The notes under the pieces were generated by a model. That model did no database searches, was not told the origin of the DNA, and worked only from the letters and a program-made list of their open reading frames with translations. 64,000 nt of DNA from Anaspis maculata (taxonomy: Eukaryota; Arthropoda; Insecta; Coleoptera; Scraptiidae), in contig OX421966.1 in the NCBI GenBank assembly GCA_949128115.1, positions 55,673,416 to 55,737,415 on the forward strand. The letters are read 5' to 3'. The translations under genes were made by a program, and so were the position numbers. Positions 42,918 through 54,554 of the stretch are shown here, one piece after another. Each line of letters starts with the position of its first letter. Within the stretch, counting starts at the first letter, position 1.

Positions 42918-43328
42918 CAGTGGAGTACCAACAGGGGTGCGGGGGGTGTGGACTGCACCGGGTACCAACAGTAAAGGGGTCGTGTCAGTGTCGGATTATT
43001 CTCGGTGCAAAAGGGGTCTACAAAACTGGGGCGCAAGGCCTTGGAGGGTGCAAAACAAGCTGGTGAAGACGCGTCTTCCGAAAAAATATCGGCTGTGGCG
43101 CTTCTTTTTCACATTAAGTACCTACTCACTATTCATTGTATTATCCGCTTTGTCGAGAAATCGTTTTTCTATGTCCAAAAATACCATGTCACCAATTGAG
43201 CACGATTTTTCGATCCTAAAAATCTCAGGGCGCAAAATTGCCTAATTCGGCACAGGGGGGTGTCACTACGTAGTCTGCAGCTCATTCTATAGGTAGGTTT
43301 GGGGGCAAGGAGATGTCACAGGATAGTC
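42918..43328. mobile_element. GC-rich hAT-like block, copy 2
   Basis: Begins CAGTGGAGTACCAACAGGGG, a hAT-style terminus. It shares its order of motifs with 30386-30669. The right boundary is diffuse near GATGTCACAGGATAGTCC. Compared with copy 1 it contains an extra AT-rich segment at 43085-43210. Confidence 0.45.
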
Positions 43329-43949
43329 CGCCTCGGGTGCCTAATACGCTAGGTACGCCACAGCGTACCCACCTACTTTTTTCATTTCGAAAACATTGTT
43401 TTTCATTTCCCCATCTTCAAAGTCTCTAATTCTCACAGCATGCAGGTTTTTGACTACACTCAATTTTCCCAACACTATCATATCGGGGCCATCGAAAACA
43501 AAACAAGGAAAACTTTCAAGAGAAAAATCGCGGTTTATTCGAATGACATCTCTGTTGACATATAATTGGCGTTGACAGAATGACAATAATGACATTTCGC
43601 GCCTGTGCTCGGTTGCAAAGCCAAGCAAGATTGCTAGCGCCAAAACACAAGCAAACTTGCTTATCGTAAAGGTTACTGAATACGGATCGTGCAACATCTT
43701 TCAGCAATACTGCTCAGAGTTTCAGCTCTGGCAACTTGCTTGCTAGTCAGCTGAGCAAGCAATATAGTTAGTGAATCGGCCTGTATAGCTGATTATTTTT
43801 AACATTTCAAGTCTCTTCTTAGTGGAACGATTGTCTTTGGAGCTAACTTGTGCCTCGTATTATTATAGACATTCTAATTTTCGAGCTGAATTTCGTAGTT
43901 TCGCTGCCATCTTGTATATTGTATTGAAGTAACTTGGTGCGTTTTAGAG

Positions 43950-44240
43950 CTCAGATGTCGACTGCAGCAACGCTCAGTGCGGTCAAAAGCTGGATGGGTG
44001 ACCGCCGCCGGCGGGTGGTGCCAGTGGGCGAGCCGCTGACGGGTCCCATCTGACTCTAAGCCGGCTGAAACTCCTCGGGGAGGCTTGCACGGCAATGTGT
44101 AGAACAAAACCGACGGCGCAGTCAGGGAGACGGATGAAGTTGTAAATGTACCATCGCAGGGCGTGGACGTGTCGGACATCTATCGAGGGTTGAAGACAGA
44201 GTTCAGATGTCTTTTTAATCATGATCTTCATCGGTGTCAC
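43950..44240 (+). repeat. SINE with 5S rRNA-like head
   Basis: GCAGCAACG at 43964-43972 followed by GTGCGGTCAAAAGCTGGATG and GGTGACCGCC to 44007 aligns with the 3' half of 5S rRNA (TTAAGCAACG...GGTTAGTACTTGGATGGGTGACCGC). This includes the intermediate element and box C region used by TFIIIA. A GC-rich body of about 200 bp follows. A truncated 5S-derived SINE (SINE3-like) fits best; a 5S pseudogene is the alternative. Confidence 0.55.
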
Positions 44241-44244
44241 AGGA

Positions 44245-46625
44245 CGTAATAAATCTTAGAAATCATATGGGAAATTGTGCTTTCTGCTTGCGATACAACA
44301 TATTTTTTTGCCAAATTTTTTCATCAACTGCTTCATTTTATTTTCATAATATTTTTCCGGCGCGGCTGGGCATAAAAAACAAACGAAATTCAATATAAAA
44401 TTGGGTATAAGCTTAGCAGCGAAACATTTGACCTCTATAACACCACCTATCGCACTCTGCTACAATAATATCCTTTCCGTATCACACCTCACCTTCCAAG
44501 AGTTCCGAGACAATCACAATCAATGACAAACGTCTTTTCTTGCTCCACTCTGAACGATATACGACCGACGTCGATGCGACGTCCTTGTGCCACATTATCA
44601 AACATGCGAACTCCTCCAGTGTCTACCGGTGTTTCAAATAATTTTGTGCAAATGTGTTTTTTATTCCAACGCATGGAATTGCGTATCTGCCCATGAATTT
44701 ATATTTGATCTTGCATTTAGCATTATTTCAAATTTAAATCCTCCCGCGACATTGTTGTCTGTCTCTGCGATGAAAAAACAGAGCATGGAGTGACGGTGAT
44801 GGGAGCGCGCCCACTGGAATGTGGCTAATTTGTAAATTGAATTTTTCTCTTTGTTTCCCATGTTGATGATGTATTTTCCAATATATTTCCCAACAACGTC
44901 AGATCCACGGCGACCAGGGCATTCATTCATACGCCTCGGGAAAACCGTCATAATTTGCTCATATATCGATCTAGCCGGTGATGATGGTGCTGACAATGGG
45001 ATCATGTTCATGTATTATGTATGGGAGGATTGGGAGGGCAATGTATAGAGAGTTGCTGGTTACACATTGCCGATAAGTCGACCGACGTATGCATTTTACA
45101 CTTTTTCGAATTATAAAAGTTGGAGAAAATGCATTATTTATGATTGGGGTGGGGTATAATGTGCGGCTTCTAAATGCTTGTGCAATATGCTGTTCAAAAC
45201 CCTTTGTCCTTTTTGTGGCTGGATCCTTACTCCAAAGGTGTATAGGGAAAATTGTAGGTAGAGGTACCACCAACAACTTTGAATTCGGAATGTTTATCCC
45301 GGGATTTATCCGACGATCTATAGCTTTTCACAGCGAAGTGAAAACTTGTTTTCCGAAGGCATTATTGTATTGAGCCAGTTACGCCCGAGTCGCATACAAA
45401 ATTTCAAGAGCACCTAGAACTTTACACTGTTGCCAACACCACGTGAATGTCATTCAATTTTTGTCTACATCTGCTGTTATACAAGGGAACAGTTTTTTGG
45501 TCTAGTGTTGTAGGACGCTTTGGGTATTCATAGCAAAACTCACTGGAAGCCGAATATTCTTTATTCACCTCCACTGTACAAGCCGTAATCTCTCAATCCA
45601 TCTTCTAGAATTCTGCCGGCGCTGCTCTCAACACCCGTCAAAATCCCCCTTCCGCCTCCTTGTCCATCCCGTGCTGCCAACCGTCCCTGTCGCCGTGTTG
45701 GACACGTTCACTGGCGCCTTCCACTCCCAAGCGGCACCTCACACTAGACCGAGGTCCAGACATACTTTCTTCCAAAAATAACAGATGTAGCCTAAAATAT
45801 CAAAAATGACTAATTTGCCTGAAGTTGCTACTGTCAGTACTTGGGATCTGCCATCGATCAGGACTTACTGCCATTTACTGGCCAGCTTGAAAATTCCCAC
45901 CCTTCACGACAATCATGTCACACTGACAGATTTTTGATTGGAATAGAAACATTAGACCAAAGAAAAACCGAGGAAAGCCCTAGGTCGCTTTATATTCGCT
46001 TAAAACGATCCTTATTGGTACTAATATACTAGTGTTGTGTTTAAAGTGTGTAAATGGCAGACAACAGCTTATTACCTAATCACTGGACTAGAAAAAAAAA
46101 TGACCAGATATTATGGCAACAGAGCAAGACAAAAAAATCCATTCACTCTGGTTGTTTAGAAGGTCAAACGTCGAACGTTAGTAACGGATCATAATTTTTA
46201 TGTAACACGGGCAGGTACCTACCGAAAGTAATAAGCATCGATGCTCGAACAGGTATGTTTTTATTTTTTTTCTATGTATTTATTTTCATATCTGCTACAC
46301 ACAAGTGAGATTCACTGGTTTTATTTTCAAGACAATATCGCGACAGGTGAGCACTTCGACGTTTTCCTTGTTCCACGTGTTTCGTTCAGCAATACGGGCA
46401 CGGTGTGTAGACACGGAAGATTTTACGGGATTACTTTTCACTTAGACAAATTGAAAGCTTTCGATACACACTTCTTGCGGAGTTCGGGACCATCAAAGTG
46501 TAGGAGTTTGTGATTTTTTTATTTTTATACTCGCAGGGCTTTTAGAAAATAATAAGTTGGTTACACCCACCGCATGGTTTTAGGTTTTAGGTCCTACGGT
46601 TTAGGTGTACTCAAGCCAGTAACTG
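44245..46625. other. Single-copy sequence, no assigned gene
   Basis: Frames of 90-116 codons overlap on opposite strands at 44661-45373 without recognisable motifs. 44850-45010 looks non-repetitive and could be conserved noncoding. At 46253 a GTATGT donor, then at 46330 a TTTTATTTTCAAG acceptor, then 15 nt, then CAG-GTGAGC at 46347 form a microexon-like arrangement. This is weak evidence on its own. Confidence 0.3.
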
Positions 46626-46632
46626 ACACAAC

Positions 46633-46822
46633 TGAAAAATGGAATTTTTTCACAGGATAGCAAAAAAAACTGATTTAAAGTCCAATAGTACAAAAAATTA
46701 CGATACTTTGCAATGTAACTATAATTGTTCTTTGATAACATTGCAAAATATCTTGATTTTCTGTACTATCCCCCGACTTAAATTAGTTTTTTGCTCTCCT
46801 GTGAAAAGTTCCATTTTTCAGT
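46633..46822. mobile_element. Small foldback, about 190 bp
   Basis: AACTGAAAAATGGAATTTTT with TCACAGGA pairs with TCCTGTGAAAAGTTCCATTT and TTCAGTT. Pairing extends through TTTTTTT-ACTGATTTAAAGTC, the TAGTACA blocks and GATA-TTTGCAATGT against ACATTGCAAAATATC, leaving a loop of about 15 bp. Confidence 0.7.
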
Positions 46823-46874
46823 TAACGAGGCACTGCACAGTGGGACAAAATCAGTTGTCGGCGGCCAAAAGTCT

Positions 46875-47190
46875 GAAACTCACCAGATCGTCTTAGAATA
46901 TTGAAGTCATTATAGAAAAAATATTGAAAAAATTTCAATTGTGCTCGGGGGTGAAATTGGGGTTTGGGGTTGAAAAAAATAAAAGAACAACAGAAAAATT
47001 TCCAGTTCAGCAAATTTTCTCAGAATATCAAGGCGATTAAGGGAAAAATATTGAATAAAATTCATTGACTGAGATTCAAGGGTTGAAAAAAAAATAACGA
47101 GAAAAAAAATTGAAATTCATCAAATCGTTCTAAAATATTGAGGTGAATATGGGAAAAATATTGGAAAAAGTTCTGACTTCAAGTTCTTAG
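46875..47190 (+). repeat. Three degenerate tandem units
   Basis: TCAG/ACCAGATCGT-TTAGAATATTGA, GGGAAAAATATTGAA-AAA-TT and the A-rich GGTTGAAAAAAA block recur three times, starting near 46878, 47008 and 47105. Spacing is irregular (about 130 and 97 bp). Confidence 0.6.
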
Positions 47191-47395
47191 TGATAATAAA
47201 ATTCAAACTAGAAAACATGTTCGTAAGAAAAAACAGAACGTTTCACTTTTTATGTAAAACACCCCTGAAAACAACCCTGCTCTTCCAATATCATTGGAAT
47301 AATGTTTAGTTGAAAATCTTAACATGATTTCGTAGCAGTCCAGTGAAAATCAGCGTTCTCCAGAAATTTTGAATTTTTGTCTCTTCATACATATA

Positions 47396-48141
47396 CAGGG
47401 TGTCCCGAAAATACACCGACAACGTTCTAGGACAGCTTCCTCTCATCAAAATAAGAAGAAAATTTCCCATGAACATGGGTCCGGAAATGCTTCATAAGGG
47501 AGCTACAGCCCCCTGAAGGTGGGACCCTGAAGATGGTTGTTTATTTAATATTACCGAAACCGTTCAAGGAAAATTAATCAAACTTGACACATTTAATAAC
47601 CTTCTTATGCCTAACAAAATTTGAATGCCTAACAAAAATGAAATTGCTTTGAAATAGTTTTTCTCTCGCCTTGAATATCGTAATTAAAAATCAGCATTTC
47701 TGACCACGTTTTCTCACATTCAAACTCAAATATCTCGTAAACGGTGCATCTATCGAGGTTGAACAGAGGAACCTTCCTTTGGTAGAAAGCTCCAATATTC
47801 CAGAATATCTTGTTGAATTGAAAAACAATTCACATTCAAAAAAGTTAGGGTTATTTTTACCTCCCCACCTCCGCCTAACCCACCCCTGGTAAATTATTTT
47901 GGAATTAATATTGCCTCATTTTGCTGGGCCTAAGAAGGTTAGTGGATGTGTCAAAATTGATTGATTTTCCTTGAACGGCTTCGGAAATACTGAATAAAAA
48001 CCATCTTCGGGGTCCCACGTTTAGGGGCCTGTAGCTCCCTTAGAAAGCGTTTCCAGACCCATATTCATACGAACTTTTTTTCTTGTTTTGTTGAGAGGAA
48101 GCTGCCTTAGAACGTTGTCGGTATATTTTCGGGACACCCTG
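47396..48141. mobile_element. TA-flanked CAGGGTG foldback, 220-bp arms
   Basis: CAGGGTGTCCCGAAAATACA and TGTATTTTCGGGACACCCTG-like ends are flanked by TA. Pairing runs through GACAACGTTCTAGGACAGCT, CTCTCATCAAAA, GAAATGCTT, AGGGAGCTACAG, GGGACCC and CCTTGAACGG-type blocks to about 47610 and 47935. The loop contains no recognisable coding region. Confidence 0.85.
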
Positions 48142-48144
48142 TAT

Positions 48145-48985
48145 TTGAAGAAAAAATTGTTAATCACGGGGACGCACGTGGACGCATGCAATTTCTTTTG
48201 AAATCAACTTGAAAAAGGTGTAGCTTTTAGTGAAAGAAGTTGTAGGCTGGAGCAAGGTGGAACATTTTTTGTAAGCCACTGCAAAAATGGAACTCTTGGA
48301 AAACAAATGACCCGAACATCGCCATTCGAAATAATGTATAATTCTGAAACAAGTGGACATATATCATGTGTGAAGTATGATTAACTTTCAAAAAACTTCA
48401 AGTGAGCTATGGTAAAATTTATAGAATGATATCTGGCCTCTGAAAAGCACAGTCGGCAATACCACTTCAGTCACAAAATGCCATGAAAGTGTTATCAGTA
48501 GAGTTATTTTAAAGTCCTGTGTTTGAGGCATCACACAAAAGTTATGGATTGCTTTGGAATCTCAAGACTTTGGTAACTTATGAATCAACAATTTTTCTAA
48601 ATAATAGCAAAAATTTGGTCCGAAATATCAAAATGACCTTGCTCGACTTTTGGCCACTTTTTACGGCATTTGGCCCACTGTGCACTGCCGTAAAGTCATT
48701 TGACTTGATCCATTTTGATAGCTCGAAGTGTCTTTCACGCTTTAGGGCTCTTGACACTATGCAGCCACAAACCCAATATACAAGCTCATTTTTTTCGGGA
48801 AATGTAAAAAAAAAAATTGAGAAAACCTAACATAATGTTTGACTATAGCATCAATTAATTGTATTTTCTGAAAATAATGACGTTTGAATTTTCAAAATCG
48901 ATCAGTTGGGTGCATTTTAAGAACGTTAATAGTTTCCGCGCCATCTCGCGTCTCAGAAACACACTATTTTATCGTCCCCTTTCAC
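48145..48985. other. Single-copy sequence, no gene seen
   Basis: The 103-codon frame at 48519-48830 shows no known motif. A few blocks (TCATTTGACTTGATCCATTT, GACACTATGCAG) were not found elsewhere in the window. Confidence 0.3.
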
Positions 48986-48989
48986 CTTA

Positions 48990-49300
48990 AGGTCGTGGTG
49001 TTGGGTGAAAAATTGTCAAGAGCCGTCACCTGTGACATTTCTGACACTGATGATAGTTCTGACAAGGCATTCGCTATTTGTGACCCACATGGTGAGGTAA
49101 GAACTGCGGCTTTATCCTGAAGAAGAAATTTTTCAGGTAGAGTCTTTCCAGTACTCCACTATTTATATCAAAATATGCTCTGCTGTAAAGCTGGTTTCAG
49201 AAGTTGCTTGTAGCGTGGCGGCATCTACCGGCCTATGACGAAAGTCCTCCATGGTTGCCATGGCGTCTCTTTGTATATTTTCACTCACCGCTTGTAGTTT
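48990..49300 (+). repeat. Dispersed repeat family R1, third copy
   Basis: CACCTGTGACATTTCTGACA, GACCCACATGGTGAGGTAAG, AACTGCGGCTTTATCCTGAA, and GTATATTTTCACTCA at 49275 match the copies at 9433 and 19550 in the same order and spacing. Confidence 0.6.
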
Positions 49301-49495
49301 TCCAACCTAAAAATCAACGAGAATTTTATATCGACCCCTCAATAAAACCAATGAATGGAAAAAAACGGTTGTGTCACCCCAAAACTTTCCCGCCTAGTAT
49401 TCAGGAACCTATGTAAATTTTTGTTCGAAACGTCCGCGTCCCCTCGGGAGGGAAGTTGAAATCAGATAGAAAGATTGGAAATAATTTGTAGGAGA

Positions 49496-49952
49496 TGGGA
49501 AACTATAGGCAAAACGGATTGTAGAGGGCGACGTGTTCCATGCACCCATATTGACAGTTAACGTACATAACCTCAACGAAATGTAAACAAATGTACGGAA
49601 AGTGGAAAGTGCTCAAAGAAGAGTTGAGGCGGGGAGGGAGCCCCACTGAGAGCAGGGAATAAAAAAGAGCTGGTGCAAACTGCAAAGATATGGTCCTTTG
49701 GAACTGTTGCAGCCTTATACACAACACGTCACTACCAATTTTTTTACCAAGATTTTTGGCTTGTCGGCGTTTCTACTTTTCAACTCACGAAGTAACGCAA
49801 AACCACTGGTTCCTATGGAAAGTGCTGACAAATGAAAATAAGATGACAATTGCAAAGTTGAGGTTATGTACGCTTAAAATGACTCTGATGATAGCTGGGG
49901 TGCATGGAACACGAGCGCCATTACTTCAGGCGTTTGCCACTATAGTTCCCCA
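49496..49952. mobile_element. Element with 80-bp imperfect inverted ends
   Basis: ATGGGAAACTATAG at the left pairs with CTATAGTTCCCCAT at the right, then CGTGTTCCATGCACCC with GGGTGCATGGAACACG, then GTACATAACCTCAAC with GTTGAGGTTATGTAC. Outside this pairing the interior is single-copy, and no protein is recognised. Confidence 0.7.
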
Positions 49953-50019
49953 TTGAAAAACTTTTCAAGAACATTTAAATTTTCTGGGAAAACCTTCTTC
50001 CAAATCATCTTATCGTGAA

Positions 50020-50905
50020 AATCGTCAATTAAGGCTTCCTTTGAGCTCCATCATTCGAATCTGGTCCCGGAAACCTAAGCTAGTTTCACATTTTCAACCA
50101 GGAGATTTCCCGGGAAATTGGAAAAAAAATTGTTGGAAGATATCCAAGAACCCGTTACCTCTTGTTTAGGAAAAAAATGGCGGAAGTCTGTTCACGGGAT
50201 GAAAAGTCGGAAAATTTGCAGTTTTCCCAGAGAGGAAAACTCGAAAACCGTGGGTCCGATTTCAAAAGTTTTTCCCCCAAAAATTATTTCAATCTTTTCT
50301 CAAACTTTCATTACCAGCATGTCTACACCTGAAATGAATATTTCGTGGAGCTCACCCGCTAACCGCATGTCGAAGTTTGCACTGCAGTTTCTTCAAATTC
50401 ACGGGATGTGCAAATTTCATTTTGAAAAAACTCGGAAAATCGGAACCGTGTCGATTTCGAAAATGGGTCTACATGACGCCCAATCCAACCTACTTTCGAT
50501 ATCGGTTGGAATGATTCGAAAAAAGTCGATCCCCGAGAAGGAATTAATTTTTTAGTGGAGTCCTGCTTCAAAAGCGAGTCGTTCTGGTCAAAACACGGGT
50601 GAGAGGCCCTCTTGGGTGGCAACGGCTGGGAGCAAATTTGAAAATTCATAAAGCCCGACTGGAAAATGTTGAAAAAAACTGCAACTGCAGACTTGATTTG
50701 ACTCTTTTGTTGTGTTGCTTCCTGCCAAATTTTGTTCCAATCCATCGGATAGATTTTGAATAATTGAATAATAAAGTTTTGAACTTTGACATTTTTTATT
50801 ATTTGACAGATGACAGAGACAGGGCAATACTTCCAACTGTTCTGAATACAGTTTTTCAAGGGCTTTCAAATGACATACTGCAAGTCAAGTTCTGTGAGAT
50901 ATAGC
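50020..50905 (-). repeat. Long-range repeat R3, copy 2
   Basis: Inverted copy of 20640-21420, about 30 kb away. Long opposing frames occur (145 codons at 50118-50555; 166 codons on the other strand at 50359-50859). Neither matches a known family, and the other copy has lost both frames, so coding is not supported. Its outer segment (50860-50950) also resembles part of the large foldback arm near 32335-32445. Confidence 0.65.
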
Positions 50906-50909
50906 TTCT

Positions 50910-53900
50910 GACATTTGTTCATAGTGACACTTCTGTTTGGCAGATGACAGCCAAAGAGTAATGGGTTCGTTCCAGAGAAAAACCATGTCCGCATACTGAA
51001 GTCAATCGGATCAACGGTTTGGCAGTGGAAGTATCGTGGAAGATCACATACAGAAACACACCCAGACATATCATTCTGAAAATGGTCTTAATCGTCTTGG
51101 GGGACCTCAAAATGGATATACCCGTCGAAATCTCAAAACTTTTTTTCTGCACGATTATAACCTCGATTATAACACTTTCCCTGCCATGTTGGTGGGAGGC
51201 CGGGAAAGTAAAATGAGAGAAGTCGCATAAAGTCTCATGAACAGTCTCTTTATTATCTTTCTTTCAGTCCTTTTCTTAAAAATTATGAAGATACGGACGA
51301 GTCATCTATTGTAATCTATTTGATAATACATATTAATCGTCTTTGGGATAACTTTGAATGAAAATCCATGAACCGACCATATTTTCCCGCCCAAAAGCCT
51401 CTTTCGTAGCCTATTGAATTTATACCTACTGAATTCAAATTAAATTCGATCAAATCTGCATGGGAAATTTCACTTTTACCCCCCCAGTTTGCCGACTGGG
51501 TCGGTTGGCATGCCGCTTTGCGCCTCGGCCATCAAAAAGGAAATTGAGAAATGCCACTCTGTGATATAAATGCATCACGTGAATTTCCTTTTCTCTCTGC
51601 ACCATGTCGTCTCTGGTGCTGCGACTTTAAGCTATTAACGCGGAGGAAATTACATTTTCATCAATACTATGTGTAGGTTTCTTCTACCTAAGCAAATCAC
51701 CTGTACTTAATAAGGGCGGGCTTCATAAATTGGCATTTCGCGTGATGCCTTGGATTTTCTCGATCATTTTCTCGATCATTTTCCAGGAAGCAGGTGCATA
51801 TTAATTTATTCCTCGAAGTTGAATTAATTATGATTGGCACTTGCAGGCTTCTAGAAAGAAGTAATTACAGCCACGATTATTTTTATATGCCTATCCCATG
51901 GAGTGAAACCAAATTCGGCAGGAAGCAACACAACAAAACAATCAATCAACAGTTGTGGTTGTAGATTAGAGGTGGTCGTTTGGTCTCGGAGAATCCTCTC
52001 TGCACTGCGACCTATAAGATCTTTTGTGCGTTAGTCACCTGTATCATCTCTTTATCGTCGGTTTTCTTTGTGTATGTGGTTCAAGTGAAGCATTCCGTCC
52101 CGTTCGGAGAAGAAGATTCCAAAATCCAAGCGCCAGCAAACAACGAATAAATCTTTTGCCACCAAGCCGCGGAGTCATTTTCAAAAATTCGTAACTACTG
52201 ACCCGTGGGTCGTACCGATGTGGAATTTTTGTTAAAATAAAGTTCAAATCATCCTTTAAATATAACTCCCTGTATGTATTATTATTTTAATTTGATAAGA
52301 ACGGGTACTTGTGCGCATGTCCTAAGTTCAAAGATCTTCCGGTTTCTGAAATGCAGCATTCATCGCCGATGCCGCGCCACACTGAATTGTTATTATTGTA
52401 ATTGTTTATTATTATTCCGTCAAGATTTTTCATGGTTTGGGATACAGTTCATGAGCTACCCATTGAAGCAAAAAAATTTCGCAAAAATCTCTTCGTCTAG
52501 GACTAGACGCTGTGACGGACGGACAAACAGACAGACTGACTGACAAAGTGAGGACAGAAGCGCCTTCTTGTTTGGGGAAGTGCACTAAAAAGAGACTAAG
52601 AAATTTTTTAACATTCTTCTGGAAATTTTAATACATCTATATGTTTGGAACTCCAAAGATACGAATTTTTAAGACACCCATTATAGGTAGGTAGAGCCAA
52701 AAAGCTAGAACTTTGTGTTGCATTAATGATAATACGCCATTCCACAGAAGATACTTCGCATTCAGGTGTCCAATTACTAGATATCCAAGCAATTATTATT
52801 ATTGCTAATTTCTGGAATTGGTGGATAGGTACGTATTCCAGAGAATTCCGAAACATTCCGCATTAATTAATTACCTAATTAAATATAAATAGATCCCTGG
52901 GTTCTGGGTTCATGGAAATAAACACTGGTACATATTACATTATTTTCCAAGAAATTGTATGCTTACCTACTGGAAATAACGGGTGTGCATTATCAAGTCG
53001 ATTTGAGATTGGTTTTCTTCAGAACCCCGTGACTGTATTCTCTCTTACTGGTCAGACATAATTTGTAATTATAATTAAAATTACAATTTTCGCTCAAAAA
53101 TACTCAAACCGGTTCAAATTCCGAAGACTTCTACTTGAACGTACAAGGCTTTTAATTTTTGTCAGTGGAAATCTTGAAAACCATTTAGGCAAGATCACAA
53201 CCAGGCATGGCTATTCTAAGGAACATATTAGGTAGAATAACGGGCGGTCAAGTACTGACAATGACAAGTAGCTTTTTGACAACTCAACTGACATAAAAGT
53301 GACGGCCTGCAGGGGGATGTCATTGGGGTTGACCTTAGATCATAAATAATCATTCCAAAATTATGTTTTCGTAAAAAAATTATTATGTCAAGCGTTCAAA
53401 TGCGATGCGAGTGCCGCGGGAAAGTGTAGGCGAGCGGGTGTCGTCTAAGGATCAAAACTGGTAACTTTTTTGAAATTTGGATTTAAAGACAAAATTATCG
53501 AAATGCAGATGCGGCTGCGGCGGTGTCGGAACGTCCGTTGTTTTGCCACAAATTTAGCGAGACTCCAAGTGGCTTTTCGGTTAGAACAAGGAAAAGACTC
53601 GATGCTTTCTTCGCAGCACTTTCTTTAATCGTTTTTCGATGATTTGGACGTATTATTTAGTATTTACATTTTCAGGAATTTCTCCGCCATCTCTCAGTGG
53701 GACTGTACAATTATGTAAATTTTTGTTTTTTTCTTAACATGAACATAAACTTTTTCAACATAACATTATAACATTTATAACATTTCTCTTATAAACATCT
53801 TTACAAAAAACTTGTGAGAAGACAGAAAAAAACAGAAATTTACATATTATTTACCTAATTTTCCATTGTTGTTTTTGTCGTCGAATTCATTGTTTCTGAT

Positions 53901-54550
53901 CGAAAGCAATTTGATGACTTTCGATCAAAAAGAGTAAGAACAAAAAAAGATATCCAACGGGCCGGCGGCTGCCATTTTGGATTTTGGAATTTCTGTTATT
54001 TTGACCATTTAAATAGTCATATTATTCAAGTGGCTTTCTACTGGTACCTTTTGAGATCGTAGAAGAAAAATTCTATCTCTGTCTCATCCTCACTTATGGT
54101 TATGGTATTCCATGGCTTCTAATGTGAATCGCCAACCTCAATAATGATCGCCCGTTACGTCTCACATACCTACCTACAAGGCATGGTATACATGGAGCCA
54201 GCGCTAATATTTTATTTCACATTTTCCAGTTGGCCGGTTGTGCCATCTCTCTATTTTGTTTCCGGCCATGACCACTAATGGGCTTCCAGCTTCCACGCTC
54301 CCCTGGCCACCCCCAGCTTTCCTCCCTGACCCCCCAAGGGCGTTTTAGCGTAATTTAATTTGTTTTTCTCTCTGTTTTCGCCGAACGTTCAACGCCGCTG
54401 TGTTTTCCTATAGGGTTTTATAGGCAGACAGGTATATACGGCCCTTAAATGAGCACGTCTCTCCATTGTTCAACAATAAGAAAGGCAGAAATTATTGCTT
54501 TTCCATTCAAAAGCATAAAATCCCCCATCGTCGCTGGATGATAACGATGT
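50910..54550. other. Mostly single-copy sequence, no assigned gene
   Basis: A third R3 fragment lies at 51905-51960. 51470-51660 and 54230-54430 are GC-richer and non-repetitive, candidate conserved noncoding. 51990-52250 ends with AATAAA-containing TTAAAATAAAGTTC and might be a retroelement end, unproven. ACGGACGGAC/AGACAGACTGACTG simple repeats lie at 52513-52545. No exon with convincing homology was seen. Confidence 0.3.
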
Positions 54551-54554
54551 AACA

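Larger units (their letters stand above)
42404..43783. mobile_element. Transposon with TAT duplication, 1.38 kb
   Basis: CAGGCCGATTCACTAA at the left and TTAGTGAATCGGCCTG at the right are perfect complements. TAT flanks both (42401-42403 and 43784-43786). Subterminal regions are full of GCAAGCAA/TTGCTTGC repeats. A 3-bp AT-rich duplication suggests PIF/Harbinger-like insertion. It contains an exon-like start (42706-42770) and a GC-rich hAT-like block (42918-43328). The 118-codon minus-strand frame at 43341-43697 matches nothing I recognise. Confidence 0.75.

Noticed and set aside
43341..43697. 118-codon minus frame considered as the transposase of the TAT-flanked element
   Set aside because: No DDE spacing or Harbinger motifs could be seen, and it overlaps the subterminal repeat.
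46332..46346. 15-nt microexon between a TTTTCAAG acceptor and a CAG-GTGAGC donor
   Set aside because: Too short, no flanking coding sequence, and such pairs are expected by chance in 64 kb.
50118..50859. 145- and 166-codon frames on opposite strands
   Set aside because: They overlap each other inside repeat R3, and the other R3 copy has lost them. No protein family was recognised.
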